Shown: one piece after another, positions 27,063 through 36,394 of the stretch
Position numbering within the stretch: position 1 is the first letter of the stretch
Layout: the number at the start of each line of letters is the position of its first letter
NCBI GenBank assembly: GCA_002282385.1
Contig: NCJG01000016.1
Location: forward strand, 1-42,166
DNA from: Sphingomonadales bacterium 39-57-19
Lineage (GTDB): Bacteria > Pseudomonadota > Alphaproteobacteria > Sphingomonadales > Sphingomonadaceae
DNA: 42,166 bases
Reading direction: 5' to 3'
Translations under genes and position numbers: made by a program
Notes under the pieces: model-generated
What the model was told of the DNA's origin: nothing
Databases searched by the model: none
Seen by the model: only the letters and a program-made list of their open reading frames with translations

Positions 27063-27435
27063 ACCACAACCAACACAAAATGGCTTCACATTGTTGGAGA
27101 TCATGGTTGCGCTGGCGATTTTCAGCCTTGCTGCGCTGGCGATGGTCCGCCTGCAGGGCTATTCGGTGCGCTCCACGTCCAATTTGGGCGACAGCAGCAT
27201 GGCATGGCAAGTGGCGCGCAATGTGGCGGTCGAAATCCTGTCAAACCCCGCGCCGCCAACCTTGGGCGAAACACGCGGTGAAGAAATGAATGGCGGCCAG
27301 AATTGGCGCTGGACGGCAACCGCAAGCCCAACCGACGACACGCGCCTCGTGATGGTCGACATTGACGTTGTCGGCACCGGCAATGCGGCCTTGCGTAAGG
27401 CGCGTCTGACGATCGCAAGGCCGGTTGAACAATGA
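27052..27435 (+). CDS. gspI: Minor pseudopilin GspI
   Basis: 127 residues from a TTG at 27052, giving the leader MSGKPQPTQNG before FTLLEIMVALAIFSL (Glu +5). A GGAG lies about 9 bases upstream and the start overlaps the gspH stop by 11 bases. A TTG at 27022 would add 10 residues. The domain keeps the GspI pattern (ARNVAVEILSN and a WRWTATASPTDD strand). Confidence 0.88.
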   Translation: MSGKPQPTQNGFTLLEIMVALAIFSLAALAMVRLQGYSVRSTSNLGDSSMAWQVARNVAVEILSNPAPPTLGETRGEEMNGGQNWRWTATASPTDDTRLVMVDIDVVGTGNAALRKARLTIARPVEQ

Positions 27436-28079
27436 ATGCGGGACGGCAATCGGAGGCGGGATTCACGCTGATTGAGCTGCTTGTGGCGCTGGCCATTTTT
27501 GCGCTCATTTCGGTTGCAGGCGTTACGCTTCTGCGGTCAGGCACTGACACGCAGATTGCGGTCAAAGAACGTCTTGGCAAAATGGCGCTTTCACAACGGC
27601 TGACGAACGCGCTGGAGGCAGACCTTGCGCAAGCCATCGCGCGGCCGGTGCGCGACCAATCCGGACAGCCCGTGCCCGCCTTTACCCAAGGCGATGCGAC
27701 TGTGTCCGGTGGAATATTCGGGCTGGTGCGGGGGGGCTGGTCCAATTTCGATGCTGCGCCACGCGCGGGCCTGCAGCGCGTGACCTATGTGCTTGAGAAC
27801 GGCGCATTGAAACGTGTGAGCTGGCCGATGCTGGACGGTGCTGCGCCTGCTGACGCGGCAACAATGCTTGAGGATGTTGTGACTGCGACTGCCGAATATC
27901 GCGATGATAAAGGTCAATGGCGGGGCGATTGGACCGCAACCGATGCGAACGCCTTGCCACGGGCGATCGCCCTGAAGGTTACCGTCAAGGGCAAGCCGGA
28001 ACAGCGCATGTTGTTCCTTGTGGGGCCGCAGACACGCATCTTGCCAACACCGAGTGCAGAAGAAGGGGCGGCTGGCTGA
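27432..28079 (+). CDS. gspJ: Minor pseudopilin GspJ
   Basis: 215 residues. ATGA overlap with gspI. Leader MNAGRQSEAG before FTLIELLVALAIFALISVAG, Glu at +5. The soluble part has LTNALEADLAQAIARPVRD and VTYVLENGALKRVSWPMLDG, characteristic of GspJ, which forms the tip complex with GspI and GspK. Confidence 0.93.
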   Translation: MNAGRQSEAGFTLIELLVALAIFALISVAGVTLLRSGTDTQIAVKERLGKMALSQRLTNALEADLAQAIARPVRDQSGQPVPAFTQGDATVSGGIFGLVRGGWSNFDAAPRAGLQRVTYVLENGALKRVSWPMLDGAAPADAATMLEDVVTATAEYRDDKGQWRGDWTATDANALPRAIALKVTVKGKPEQRMLFLVGPQTRILPTPSAEEGAAG

Positions 28080-29062
28080 TGTTGCCCAAGTCATCTGAAC
28101 GCGGCGCGGCATTGCTGTCGGTATTGCTGATGGTAGCCGTACTTTCGGTCATTGCAGCGACGACGCTGGACAGGCTGACGCTGTCGAGCAAGTTATCCAC
28201 CAATGGCAATGCTTTGGCGCAGGCGCGGATGTTTACCTACGCCGCTGAATCGATTGCGGCGGCGCGGATTGAGGACTTGGTCGCACGCGATGCTGCGCAG
28301 ACAACTTTGGCAGGCGGCTGGCTGGGGGCTCCACAAAGCCTGCCTATTCCCATCGGTACGGCAACGGCGACAGTGCGTGATGCCGGAAATTGTTTTAACC
28401 TTAACAGCTTGGTGACTAAGTCGGAGGAACGATATCAGGCCAGCACGGCGGGTCAGGATCAGTTGACGTCGTTGCTGGTGGTTCTTGGTACCGATGAGAA
28501 TGCTGCTCGCGCAATAGCGGCCGCAGCCGCAGATTGGGCCGATAGCGATATTACCCCGCTGCCCAATGGCGCTGAGGATGATGCGTACCGCGCCGCGCCT
28601 GTGCCTTATATGGTTGCCAATCGGCCTTTCGCCCACCCAAGCGAGCTGCGCGCGGTAAAGGGCGTGAGCCCCGCCATTTATAGCAAGCTGCAGAACTGGA
28701 TTTGCGCGCTGCCCGAAACCATCTTGTCGCCGTTGAACGTCAATACCTTGTTGCCCGAACAGGCGCCATTGTTGGCGATGCTTTTCCCGCCAGGCAAATT
28801 GAATATCGCGACCGCACGGAGCTATCTCGCCAAGCGGCCATCGAGTGGCTATGGCAGCCTCATTCGATTCTGGGCTGCCCCCGAACTGGCAGCGTTGGAG
28901 CCGGCACCTCTGGTTCAAGGGCAGGTCAAACTGACGAGCAATTATTTCTTGCTGGATACACGGGTATCGCTTGGGGAACTGGCGCTCGCTGGTGAATCGA
29001 TGATCGTCGCTTCGCCTGCGCCGGCGCGCGTCATTTGGCGCAGTTGGGGGGAAGAGGAATGA
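28079..29062 (+). CDS. gspK: Minor pseudopilin GspK (tip)
   Basis: 327 residues from the ATG at 28079, which overlaps the gspJ stop by one base (TGATG). Leader MLPKSSERG followed by AALLSVLLMVAVLSVIA; it lacks the Glu at +5, as GspK members do because they cap the pseudopilus. The large helical domain (DQLTSLLVVLGTDENAARAIAAAAADW) and the ELRAVKGVSPAIYSKLQ block are typical. Confidence 0.94.
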   Translation: MLPKSSERGAALLSVLLMVAVLSVIAATTLDRLTLSSKLSTNGNALAQARMFTYAAESIAAARIEDLVARDAAQTTLAGGWLGAPQSLPIPIGTATATVRDAGNCFNLNSLVTKSEERYQASTAGQDQLTSLLVVLGTDENAARAIAAAAADWADSDITPLPNGAEDDAYRAAPVPYMVANRPFAHPSELRAVKGVSPAIYSKLQNWICALPETILSPLNVNTLLPEQAPLLAMLFPPGKLNIATARSYLAKRPSSGYGSLIRFWAAPELAALEPAPLVQGQVKLTSNYFLLDTRVSLGELALAGESMIVASPAPARVIWRSWGEEE

Positions 29063-30144
29063 CCGTCGTCATCCTGCGCTTCCCGTCATCCGACGTTGAT
29101 GACCCCGCACTTTTCCGTGTGACGGACGGCGTGTGGCAACATGCCGGTTCATTGTCCGAATTTATGCCTTCGGCTGATGACGAAACAGTGATGGCTGTGG
29201 TGTCGCCGGCTGATGTGCGCTGCAGCTGGTTTTCGCTGCAAGGGTTGGAGGCGCGCCAAGCAGAAGGCGTGGCCAAGCTTCGCGCCGCCGAACAATCGCT
29301 TGGACTGGTGCACGCCAGCGCGGCGCAGCATGTTGGCGATGATTATGTCACAGCCACAATCGCGCCCGAAGTCATGCAATATGGGCTGGACCGGTTAGCA
29401 GCGCACGGCGTGAACCCGGACATTGTTGTGCCATTCGGTCTCGCCATTGACCCGCCTGCGGACGTCGTCGTCACGGCCGCGTTTGAAGGTATGAACGTCC
29501 TTCGCAGCGCGCAATTCGCGATGCCGGATGAGCCTGTTTTCCGCAGCATTTTTGCAGGCGAGACCGCCGTTGAGACTTTGGACGCGGACATAGTGCGGAC
29601 AATGCTTTGGACAGCGAGCCAGCAACCGCTGTTAAATTTGCGCGAAGGTATTTTTGTCAAGAAAGTGCGGTCCATCTGGGCAACGGCAGAACAGCTGAAA
29701 TGGATTAAGCGCCTGTGCATCGCGCTTTTGGTGATCAGCGCGCTGACGATGTTGGTGACGCTCGGGGAATATTGGAGCGCCACCAGCAACGAAAACAGCA
29801 TCGCACTTGCCGCGGCACAAAAGGTTGATCCGGCGATTACCGATATTGATCAGGCGGAGGTGCAACTGGCCGCTGCCATGCGCAAAAAGGGCATAATGCA
29901 AGGGCGCTTTTCGCCATTATCGGCGGCATTGTGGCGCAGTGTGAAAGCGTCTCCCAATGTATCGGTGCGTGACATGCGCTTTGGCCAAGATGGCGTTCTG
30001 ACGGTCGTTTTGGCCGCGCCAAGTTCCGACAATATCAACCAGACGTTACTCGTCATACAGCAGGATGGTTTTCCCATCACCGCCACACCGCGTACAGACG
30101 CGACGGGCGCGACTCTGGTCGATCTTACGATGAGGATGCCATGA
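29059..30144 (+). CDS. gspL: Type II secretion protein GspL
   Basis: 361 residues from the ATG at 29059 (GAGGA directly before; ATGA overlap with gspK). The cytoplasmic actin-like domain that docks GspE spans about 1-210 (VVSPADVRCSWFSLQGLEARQAEGV), followed by one membrane helix (about 216-238, LCIALLVISALTMLVTLGEYW) and a periplasmic ferredoxin-like domain (VSVRDMRFGQDGVLTVVLAA). Confidence 0.93.
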   Translation: MTVVILRFPSSDVDDPALFRVTDGVWQHAGSLSEFMPSADDETVMAVVSPADVRCSWFSLQGLEARQAEGVAKLRAAEQSLGLVHASAAQHVGDDYVTATIAPEVMQYGLDRLAAHGVNPDIVVPFGLAIDPPADVVVTAAFEGMNVLRSAQFAMPDEPVFRSIFAGETAVETLDADIVRTMLWTASQQPLLNLREGIFVKKVRSIWATAEQLKWIKRLCIALLVISALTMLVTLGEYWSATSNENSIALAAAQKVDPAITDIDQAEVQLAAAMRKKGIMQGRFSPLSAALWRSVKASPNVSVRDMRFGQDGVLTVVLAAPSSDNINQTLLVIQQDGFPITATPRTDATGATLVDLTMRMP

Positions 30145-30620
30145 TAGCTGCAGCACGTGTGTGGTTTGCTGCGCTGACGCGGCGTGAGCAATGGCTTGTC
30201 GGTTCAGCCGGCGTGCTGACGGCGTTTGTGGTGCTGGTCTTTGGGATTATCATGCCGGTTTTATCCGCGGTCGAGCAGGCAAAGCTTGACCATGACGCCG
30301 CGGTGCAGCGTCGTGGGCGCATTGTCGCAACCGTCGATGCCGCATTGGCAAAGCCACGCGTTGCCCGTGCAACGGCTCCCGCCAATATCGATGTACTGAT
30401 TACACAAAGTGCGGGCGAAAAGGGCTTTGACATCATCACGTCCGGCAATGCCGCGCCGGGCCAAATGCGCTTTCGTATCGAACAGGCACGTGCGCCTGCC
30501 TTGCTTGCATGGCTGAAGGAGCTTGAGAGCCAGAATGTCACCGTCAGCGGCCTTACATTGCGCACAGGCACCAATGGCAGTGTCACCGTCGATGCCCAGT
30601 TGCAGCAGGATGCGCCATGA
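30141..30620 (+). CDS. gspM: Type II secretion protein GspM
   Basis: 159 residues. ATGA overlap with gspL. A single membrane helix near the N-terminus (about 20-42, WLVGSAGVLTAFVVLVFGII) and a small periplasmic domain (APALLAWLKELESQNVTVSGLTL) match GspM, the partner of GspL in the inner-membrane platform. Confidence 0.92.
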   Translation: MIAAARVWFAALTRREQWLVGSAGVLTAFVVLVFGIIMPVLSAVEQAKLDHDAAVQRRGRIVATVDAALAKPRVARATAPANIDVLITQSAGEKGFDIITSGNAAPGQMRFRIEQARAPALLAWLKELESQNVTVSGLTLRTGTNGSVTVDAQLQQDAP

Positions 30621-31312
30621 GCCGCCGTCTGGTCGTCGCCTGTGCTGTGCTACTGATGCTCTCGGTGATCCTATTCATGCCGCTGCGGACCATTGTGGGC
30701 GGTGAGGGCGTTTCGGCGCGCAAGGTGGACGGCATCATTTGGGACGGGTCGATCCGTGACTTGCGTCTTGGCAAATTGCCCATTGGCGATGTGAATGCGC
30801 GTCTTTTGGTCGGGCCTTTGTTTTTGGGCCGTGCAGACATCCTATTGTCGCGGGGCAACGCACCCTATCGCCCCGGATTTACAGGGACAGTGTCGCGCGG
30901 TTTTGGCAGCATGTCCGTCAATAATCTGAACGCAACACTTCCGGTCGCTGCGCTTTTTGCGCCTTTTCCAGCTGAAAATATCCAGTTTGAAGGCTTCTCC
31001 GTGAAATTCGCGGCTGGCCGGTGCATGCAGGCAGGGGGGCAAGTTCGCCTGATCATGTCGGACAGTTTGCCCGGGCTGAACCTGCAAAATGGCATGCTTG
31101 GGCAACCGCGCTGTGACGGTGCTGGGATTTTGCTGCCCTTGGTCAGCCAATCGGCCATGGAACGCGCCGACATCCGTCTGTCCGCGGACGGCAGCTACAC
31201 GGTGACCGTAACGCTTGAAACCGAGGCGGCAGAGCAGGGTACGATGCTTACGCTTGCCGGATTCCGTCCGGTCGCTGGCGGCTATCGCCTTGTGCAAAAG
31301 GGCCGGTTCTGA
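30617..31312 (+). CDS. gspN: Type II secretion protein GspN
   Basis: 231 residues. ATGA overlap with gspM. One N-terminal membrane helix (LVVACAVLLMLSVILFMPL), then a periplasmic domain with KVDGIIWDGSIRDLRLG and LGQPRCDGAGILLPLVS, the conserved cysteine region of GspN. It is an accessory component found in only some type II systems. Confidence 0.9.
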   Translation: MSRRLVVACAVLLMLSVILFMPLRTIVGGEGVSARKVDGIIWDGSIRDLRLGKLPIGDVNARLLVGPLFLGRADILLSRGNAPYRPGFTGTVSRGFGSMSVNNLNATLPVAALFAPFPAENIQFEGFSVKFAAGRCMQAGGQVRLIMSDSLPGLNLQNGMLGQPRCDGAGILLPLVSQSAMERADIRLSADGSYTVTVTLETEAAEQGTMLTLAGFRPVAGGYRLVQKGRF

Positions 31313-31350
31313 ACAGCGGTCTGTTACATGTCAGCACATTCGTTGCGGGA

Positions 31351-32088
31351 TTGCCTTTATGGTTCTTGCTCGCATCACAACTGACGCTGGGCGCGATCTG
31401 GGGAAGCTTCGTCGCCGCCATGTGCAGTCGGTGGCCGACTGGCAAAAGTGTGGCAACGGGGCGCTCTCACTGCGATAATTGCGGGCATCAGATTGCTGCC
31501 TATGACCTAGTTCCAATTGCATCGTACGTATTGTTAAAGGGCAAATGCAGACATTGCCGTGGGCCTATTGGACCGCTGCCTTTGGCGACCGAATTGATCG
31601 CAGCCTTAATCGGTGCCGTGCCCGTTCTGTTGCTTCCGCCAGAGCAAGCCATCGCAGGTGCTGTGTTTGGCTGCCTATTACTTCCGCTCATCGTGCTGGA
31701 TTATCAGCACCTTTGGCTACCAAACCGACTGGTGCTTTTGTTAGCGGTCATGGGTGTTCTGGTGGGGCCGATGCTTACACCCGACATCGCCTGGGCAGGC
31801 AGGGCCACAGGAATGTTGGCAGGCTTTTTGAGCTTGGAAATTATTCGGCAGGCGTACAAATTCTTTAGGAAACATGATGGCATGGGTGCTGGCGATCCTA
31901 AGCTCTTTGGTGCTTTGGGAATCTGGTTGGGTTGGCAGGCCCTGCCGATGACGTTGCTGATTGCGAGCGCAATCGGACTAACTGTGGTTTCCAGTCTGCA
32001 CGTAATCGCCAAACATCAGCGCAATGCACTTCCATTTGGAAGCTTTATAGGCGTTGCCGCATTCGCCATCGTCCTGCTGGCCTTTTGA
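31351..32088 (+). CDS. gspO: Prepilin leader peptidase GspO
   Basis: About 245 residues from a TTG at 31351. It is a polytopic aspartyl protease that trims the GspG-K leaders and N-methylates them. Catalytic aspartates are in LIVLDYQHLWLPNR and GMGAGDPKLFGALG (GxGD), and the cytoplasmic zinc loop has CDNCGHQI and CRHC. The start is uncertain: the frame is open upstream and a CTG at 31309 has an AAAAGGG site 6 bases before it and overlaps the gspN stop as CTGA, matching the operon's style. The TTG has poor spacing. Last gene of the gsp operon. Confidence 0.92.
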   Translation: MPLWFLLASQLTLGAIWGSFVAAMCSRWPTGKSVATGRSHCDNCGHQIAAYDLVPIASYVLLKGKCRHCRGPIGPLPLATELIAALIGAVPVLLLPPEQAIAGAVFGCLLLPLIVLDYQHLWLPNRLVLLLAVMGVLVGPMLTPDIAWAGRATGMLAGFLSLEIIRQAYKFFRKHDGMGAGDPKLFGALGIWLGWQALPMTLLIASAIGLTVVSSLHVIAKHQRNALPFGSFIGVAAFAIVLLAF

Positions 32089-32140
32089 GAGCTGGCTGGG
32101 GTCAGGTTTTTGCGTGTCTGGGTGAGGAATACAGGCTGTC

Positions 32141-32227
32141 TGGTGCGGCCAAGAAGACTCGAACTTCCACGGGCTTTCGCCCACAACGACCTCAACGTTG
32201 CGCGTCTACCAATTCCGCCATGGCCGC
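32141..32227 (-). tRNA. tRNA-Leu (anticodon GAG)
   Basis: On the minus strand the acceptor stem GCGGCCA/TGGCCGC closes, discriminator A, and CCA is encoded (32141-32143). The anticodon stem CAACG/CGTTG encloses the loop TTGAGGT with anticodon GAG (CUC leucine). A long variable arm (GGGCGAAAGCCC) and a TTCGAGT T-loop mark it as class II. Confidence 0.97.
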
Positions 32228-32429
32228 ACGCGCCTCGACAGGTAGGAGGGGGCCACTAGCAAAGCCCGTTAGCCGGCGCAACAGGCTTTATCGGTTTAGA
32301 AAGGGCCAAGGCAACGTCGCAAATCGGCACAGGATGAAACTTGACCGGCGATTGGCCGTATTTCCGGGCAATGGCACGGCCAATTACCTTCATTAACGCG
32401 TGCCTATATTGGCAAATGGATCGTTTATT
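32228..32429. other. Non-coding gap between tRNA-Leu and metW, one weak small ORF
   Basis: No recognisable gene. A minus-strand frame at 32256-32393 (45 residues, ATG at 32393) has plausible codons but no ribosome site and no family I know. A weak tRNA promoter for tRNA-Leu may be TTGCGC/TAGTGG on the minus strand at 32276-32281 and 32253-32258. Confidence 0.3.
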
Positions 32430-32588
32430 ATGGGCATGATTTGCACCGCAGTCCTTTTGGCTGCCGCAGCAGCTGCTGTGGTCGCGCAAAGCATGGCAAA
32501 ACAGGATCGCCAAATCAGTGTGCGTGAAGATGGCCGACGCGATATCGGCGCATCGTTTCGATGTTGGACTATTTCCGGCGCAGTTTGA
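32430..32588 (+). CDS. Possible small exported or membrane protein
   Basis: 52 residues, unrecognised. The N-terminus MGMICTAVLLAAAAAAVVAQ is hydrophobic and resembles a signal peptide or single membrane anchor, followed by a charged stretch QDRQISVREDGRRD. Only a weak GGATCG precedes the ATG, and its end overlaps the convergent metW by 20 bases. Could be a chance frame. Confidence 0.3.
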   Translation: MGMICTAVLLAAAAAAVVAQSMAKQDRQISVREDGRRDIGASFRCWTISGAV

Positions 32589-33165
32589 ACACCGCATGTT
32601 GCGCCAGCAGGTTGGCGAAGCGATCGGCGCGCGGCTTGTTTCCAGACAGAAACCACTGGCCTTCAATCTCGATATTCCGTTCGTGTAACAAGCTTCGGAA
32701 ATCGTCGATGGTCACATGGTGGATATTGGGTGTGTCGTACCAGAGGTGCGGAAGTTGCTTAGTCACGGGCATACGTCCGCCAAACATATGGGCAAAACGG
32801 ATGCGCCACTGCGCAAAGTTGGGGAAGGAGACAAACGCCTCACGCCCGATCCGGACCAAATGGTCAAGAACCAGATCCGGTCTTTTGGTCGTCTGCAATG
32901 TCTGGCTGAGAATGGCATAATCAAAGCTACCGTCTGGATATTCCGCCAAATCGGTGTCGGCATCCCCTTGAATGACCGATAGGCCCCGGGATACTGAGGT
33001 CGCAACATCGTGCGCATTCAATTCAAGACCGCGAGCATCGACATTTTTGGCATCACGCAACGCCGCCATCAACTGCCCGTCACCGCAGCCAACATCGAGT
33101 ACACGGGCCCCCGCGCGGACTTCACGAGCGATGATGGCAAGGTCAGGACGGAGTGCGCTCATCAT
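32569..33165 (-). CDS. metW: Methionine biosynthesis protein MetW
   Basis: 198 residues, methyltransferase-like fold with [15 protein letters not shown] (SAM-binding-like motif I), then [23 protein letters not shown] and the family signature [23 protein letters not shown] and [10 protein letters not shown]. MetW works with MetX in homoserine acylation. It overlaps metX by 4 bases (ATGA), with two consecutive ATG codons (33165 and 33162) possible as start. The gene order metX-metW is the standard alphaproteobacterial pair. Confidence 0.95.
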   Translation of the reverse strand: MMSALRPDLAIIAREVRAGARVLDVGCGDGQLMAALRDAKNVDARGLELNAHDVATSVSRGLSVIQGDADTDLAEYPDGSFDYAILSQTLQTTKRPDLVLDHLVRIGREAFVSFPNFAQWRIRFAHMFGGRMPVTKQLPHLWYDTPNIHHVTIDDFRSLLHERNIEIEGQWFLSGNKPRADRFANLLAQHAVFKLRRK

Positions 33166-34292
33166 TGCTCTCCTGCGCGCAAGAAACCGTCTACGATGCG
33201 GTTCATTTCCGGCGCTTCCAGCAAGAAGGCATCATGGCCAAAGGGGCTTGATAGCTCAACGAAACTGACCGCCGCGCCCGCGGCGTTCAATGCATGGACA
33301 ATGCGGCGCGATTCTGCGGTCGGATATAACCAGTCACTGTCAAAACTGATCAGGCAAAAGCGCGTCTTTGTCCCTGCAAATGCCCGCGCCAGAATGCCGT
33401 CATGCGGTTCGGCGAGATCAAAATAGTCCATCGCGCGCGTGATGTAGAGATAGCTGTTGGCATCAAAGCGGTCGACAAAGCTAAGACCTTGATAACGCAA
33501 ATAGCTTTCAACCTGAAAATCGGCGTCAAATCCGAAGCTTTTGGCGTCGCGGTTTTGCAGGCGGCGGCCAAATTTCTCGGTAAGGCCTGCCTCCGATAGA
33601 TAAGTGATGTGCGCCGCCATACGGGCAACGGCGAGGCCTGATGATGGCGCCTCGTGGCCATAATAAGCGCCATTTTTCCAACGTGGGTCCGCCATGATGG
33701 CCTGACGCCCGACCTCGTGAAAGGCGATATTCTGTGCGGAATGGCGGGCGGTAGACGCAATCACGACCGCAGACTTCACCCGTTCGGGATATAAGGCTGC
33801 CCAGCTTAACGCCTGCATGCCGCCCATCGATCCGCCCACAACGGCCTCAAGCGTTTCGATGCCCAGATGGTCAAGCAACAACGCCTGCGCACGCACCATG
33901 TCGGGGATGGTGATGACCGGAAAGCCCATAGCGTAGGCGGCACCCGTTGTGGGGTCGATGCTGGCGGGCCCCGAAGAGCCCATGCAACTGCCCATGACGT
34001 TGATGCTGATGATACAATGCCGTGCGGGGTCTATGGGCTTGCCTGGCCCGACCATACGCGTCCACCAACCGTCCTTGCCGGTCATAGGATGCGTGGACGC
34101 CACATATTGGTCGCCGGTCAGTGCATGGCAGATGAGAATGGCGTTCGATTTATCGGCGTTTAATGCGCCATAGGTTTCATACGCGATATCGACCGGCGCA
34201 AATTCCGCGCCGCTGTCCAGTCGCACTGGTCCCAGCAGGCGTATCTTCTTATCCAGACCGAAACGCGTATCTTCTTGCATAAGCAACGCCAT
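33162..34292 (-). CDS. metX: Homoserine O-acyltransferase (acetyl type assumed)
   Basis: 376 residues from the ATG at 34292; a TTG at 34343 would extend it and neither has a good ribosome site. It is an alpha/beta hydrolase: [12 protein letters not shown] (oxyanion region), [12 protein letters not shown] (nucleophile Ser), [12 protein letters not shown] (acid) and SPFGHDAFL (His). Acylates homoserine as the first committed methionine step. Acetyl- versus succinyl-CoA use cannot be decided by eye. Divergent from hisC with about 100 bases between; I looked for a SAM-type riboswitch there and saw none. Confidence 0.94.
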   Translation of the reverse strand: MALLMQEDTRFGLDKKIRLLGPVRLDSGAEFAPVDIAYETYGALNADKSNAILICHALTGDQYVASTHPMTGKDGWWTRMVGPGKPIDPARHCIISINVMGSCMGSSGPASIDPTTGAAYAMGFPVITIPDMVRAQALLLDHLGIETLEAVVGGSMGGMQALSWAALYPERVKSAVVIASTARHSAQNIAFHEVGRQAIMADPRWKNGAYYGHEAPSSGLAVARMAAHITYLSEAGLTEKFGRRLQNRDAKSFGFDADFQVESYLRYQGLSFVDRFDANSYLYITRAMDYFDLAEPHDGILARAFAGTKTRFCLISFDSDWLYPTAESRRIVHALNAAGAAVSFVELSSPFGHDAFLLEAPEMNRIVDGFLRAGEQ

Positions 34293-34391
34293 ATCAGCGT
34301 GGCCGTGCGAAACAATAGAAACTCTTTCATGTGCATTGGCCAAATCGGGCGAGCGTTGCGCTTCGCTGCTTGCGCCGCTATGGCCACGGGC

Positions 34392-35489
34392 ATGAACACG
34401 CCTACCGCCAAACCATGGATCGAAGCTATCAGCGCCTATACCCCCGGCAAAGCAAAGTCGGATGATGGACGGGTGTTGATAAAATTATCCGCGAACGAAA
34501 ATCCGCTTGGCTGCAGCCCACACGCGGCCGCGGCGCTTGTCGATAAAGGCGCGTCACTTGCGCGGTACCCTGACCCCGCCAGCACTGCGCTGCGCGAGGC
34601 TTTGGGCGCAGCCTATGAAGTCGACAGCGACCTGATCGTTTGCGGTACGGGTTCCGACGAACTGCTGAACCTGATCGCCATGGGCTATGCCGGCGCTGGC
34701 GATGATATCATTTATGTCCGCTACGGCTTCTCGGTTTACGATATCGCCGCGCGGAAGACCGCTGCCAATGTGATTGTCGCCCCCGATAAGGATTATGGCA
34801 CGGACGTGGATGCGTTGCTGGCGTTGGTGACGGATAAGACACGCGTTGTATTCGTCGCAAATCCCAATAACCCGACGGGTACCTATTGCAGCGACGCCGA
34901 AATCGCACGGCTTCATGCTGGCCTACCCGGCAACTGCGTCCTTGTTTTGGACCAAGCCTATGGCGAGTATCTTGAGGATGACGGCCCTGCCGCACTGGAG
35001 CTTGCACGCCAGCATGACAATGTCCTGATTACGCGCACATTTTCCAAAATCTATGGCCTTGCGGCAGAACGCATTGGCTGGTGCTATGGTCAGCCGGGCC
35101 TGATTGCGACGCTCAACCGCGTGCGTGCGCCGTTCAATGTCACCGCTGCAGGGCAAGCCGCAGCGATTGCCGCGCTTGGCGATACAGATTTCGTGACGCG
35201 CAGCCGCCAGCATAATGCCGAATGGCGCGATTGGATGGCAGCAGAATGTGCGGCACTGTCCAACCATGGCGTGAAAGTCATCCCGTCGTGGGCGAACTTC
35301 CTGATGATATTGTTTGAAGGCAATTGCAGTGCGGAAGCGGCCTATAATGGCTTGATGGCCGAAGGCTATATCGTGCGCTGGTTGCCGGGGCAGGGCCTTG
35401 GCAGCGGGCTGCGGATTACGATTGGTACCGAGGATGAAAATCGCGGTGTCATGGCGGCGTTGCGCAAGATTTTGGAAGCGCACGCCTGA
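34392..35489 (+). CDS. hisC: Histidinol-phosphate / aromatic aminotransferase HisC
   Basis: 365 residues, PLP fold-type I. Substrate motif [13 protein letters not shown], cofactor block [12 protein letters not shown], and the Schiff-base lysine in [16 protein letters not shown] chose ATG 34392; another ATG 12 bases upstream is possible. TyrA follows with a one-base overlap, so this copy probably also serves tyrosine/phenylalanine transamination, as hisC-tyrA pairs commonly do in alphaproteobacteria (inference). Confidence 0.94.
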   Translation: MNTPTAKPWIEAISAYTPGKAKSDDGRVLIKLSANENPLGCSPHAAAALVDKGASLARYPDPASTALREALGAAYEVDSDLIVCGTGSDELLNLIAMGYAGAGDDIIYVRYGFSVYDIAARKTAANVIVAPDKDYGTDVDALLALVTDKTRVVFVANPNNPTGTYCSDAEIARLHAGLPGNCVLVLDQAYGEYLEDDGPAALELARQHDNVLITRTFSKIYGLAAERIGWCYGQPGLIATLNRVRAPFNVTAAGQAAAIAALGDTDFVTRSRQHNAEWRDWMAAECAALSNHGVKVIPSWANFLMILFEGNCSAEAAYNGLMAEGYIVRWLPGQGLGSGLRITIGTEDENRGVMAALRKILEAHA

Positions 35490-36394
35490 TGCTGCCATTT
35501 GCGCGTTTAACGGTGATCGGGCTTGGGCTCATTGGCTCGTCCGTCGCGCGCGCCGTAAAGGCGAACATGCCGTCGGTGCGGATTACTGGCCATGATGCCG
35601 ATCCGCTTGTCCGTGCACGCGCGGTCCAATTGGGCATATGCGACGATGTCACCGATACCGCGGGCGCTTCCGTTATGGACGCCGACCTTGTCATATTGTG
35701 CGTGCCGGTAGGCGCGATGGGGGCAGTAGCGGCGGACTTCGCGTCCGACCTGCCTGCCGATGCCATCGTCAGTGACGTCGGCTCATGTAAGCAAAGCGTG
35801 GCGGACGCGCTTGCGGCCGTTCTGCCCAAAGCCATGATCATTCCCGCCCATCCTGTTGCGGGTACGGAAAAAAGCGGCCCCGATGCAGGTTTTGCAACCT
35901 TGTTCAAAGGCCGGTGGTGCATATTGACGCCGCCTGAAAATGCGCCAGAGGCTGCTGTCGAGCGCTTGCGCAGTTTTTGGCAGCGCCTTGGCGCGGATGT
36001 CGAAATCATGGATGCGCGCCACCATGATATGGTGTTGGCAGTCACCAGCCATCTGCCGCATCTTATCGCTTACACGATTGTCGGAACCGCCGATGATCTT
36101 GAAGGCGTGACGCAAAGCGAAGTTATCAAATATTCCGCCGGTGGGTTCCGCGATTTCACCCGCATCGCTGCGTCCGATCCCGTGATGTGGCGCGACGTGT
36201 TTCTATCGAACAAGGACGCTGTCCTTGAAATGCTGCAGCGTTTTTCGGAAGATTTAAGCGTCCTGCAACGCGCCATCCGGTACGACAAAGGCGAAGAGTT
36301 GGAGGCGTTGTTCAGCCGCACGCGTGACATCCGGCGGTCGATTGTCGAACAGGGCCAAGATGACGACGCGCCCGACTTTGGACGTAAGCATTAA
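35489..36394 (+). CDS. tyrA: Prephenate/arogenate dehydrogenase family protein
   Basis: 301 residues. NAD(P)-binding LTVIGLGLIGSSVARAV at the N-terminus, then SDVGSCKQSV, the substrate-binding PAHPVAGTEKSGP, and a helical C-terminal dimer domain with HHDMVLAVTSHLPHLIAY. Converts prephenate or arogenate to the tyrosine precursor. One-base overlap with hisC (TGATG). Its TAA overlaps the convergent plsC stop in a shared TTAA. Arogenate versus prephenate preference cannot be read. Confidence 0.93.
   Translation: MLPFARLTVIGLGLIGSSVARAVKANMPSVRITGHDADPLVRARAVQLGICDDVTDTAGASVMDADLVILCVPVGAMGAVAADFASDLPADAIVSDVGSCKQSVADALAAVLPKAMIIPAHPVAGTEKSGPDAGFATLFKGRWCILTPPENAPEAAVERLRSFWQRLGADVEIMDARHHDMVLAVTSHLPHLIAYTIVGTADDLEGVTQSEVIKYSAGGFRDFTRIAASDPVMWRDVFLSNKDAVLEMLQRFSEDLSVLQRAIRYDKGEELEALFSRTRDIRRSIVEQGQDDDAPDFGRKH

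Noticed and set aside
34293..34391. SAM-type riboswitch before metX
   Set aside because: I looked for a compact pseudoknot with conserved core on the minus strand and saw nothing convincing.
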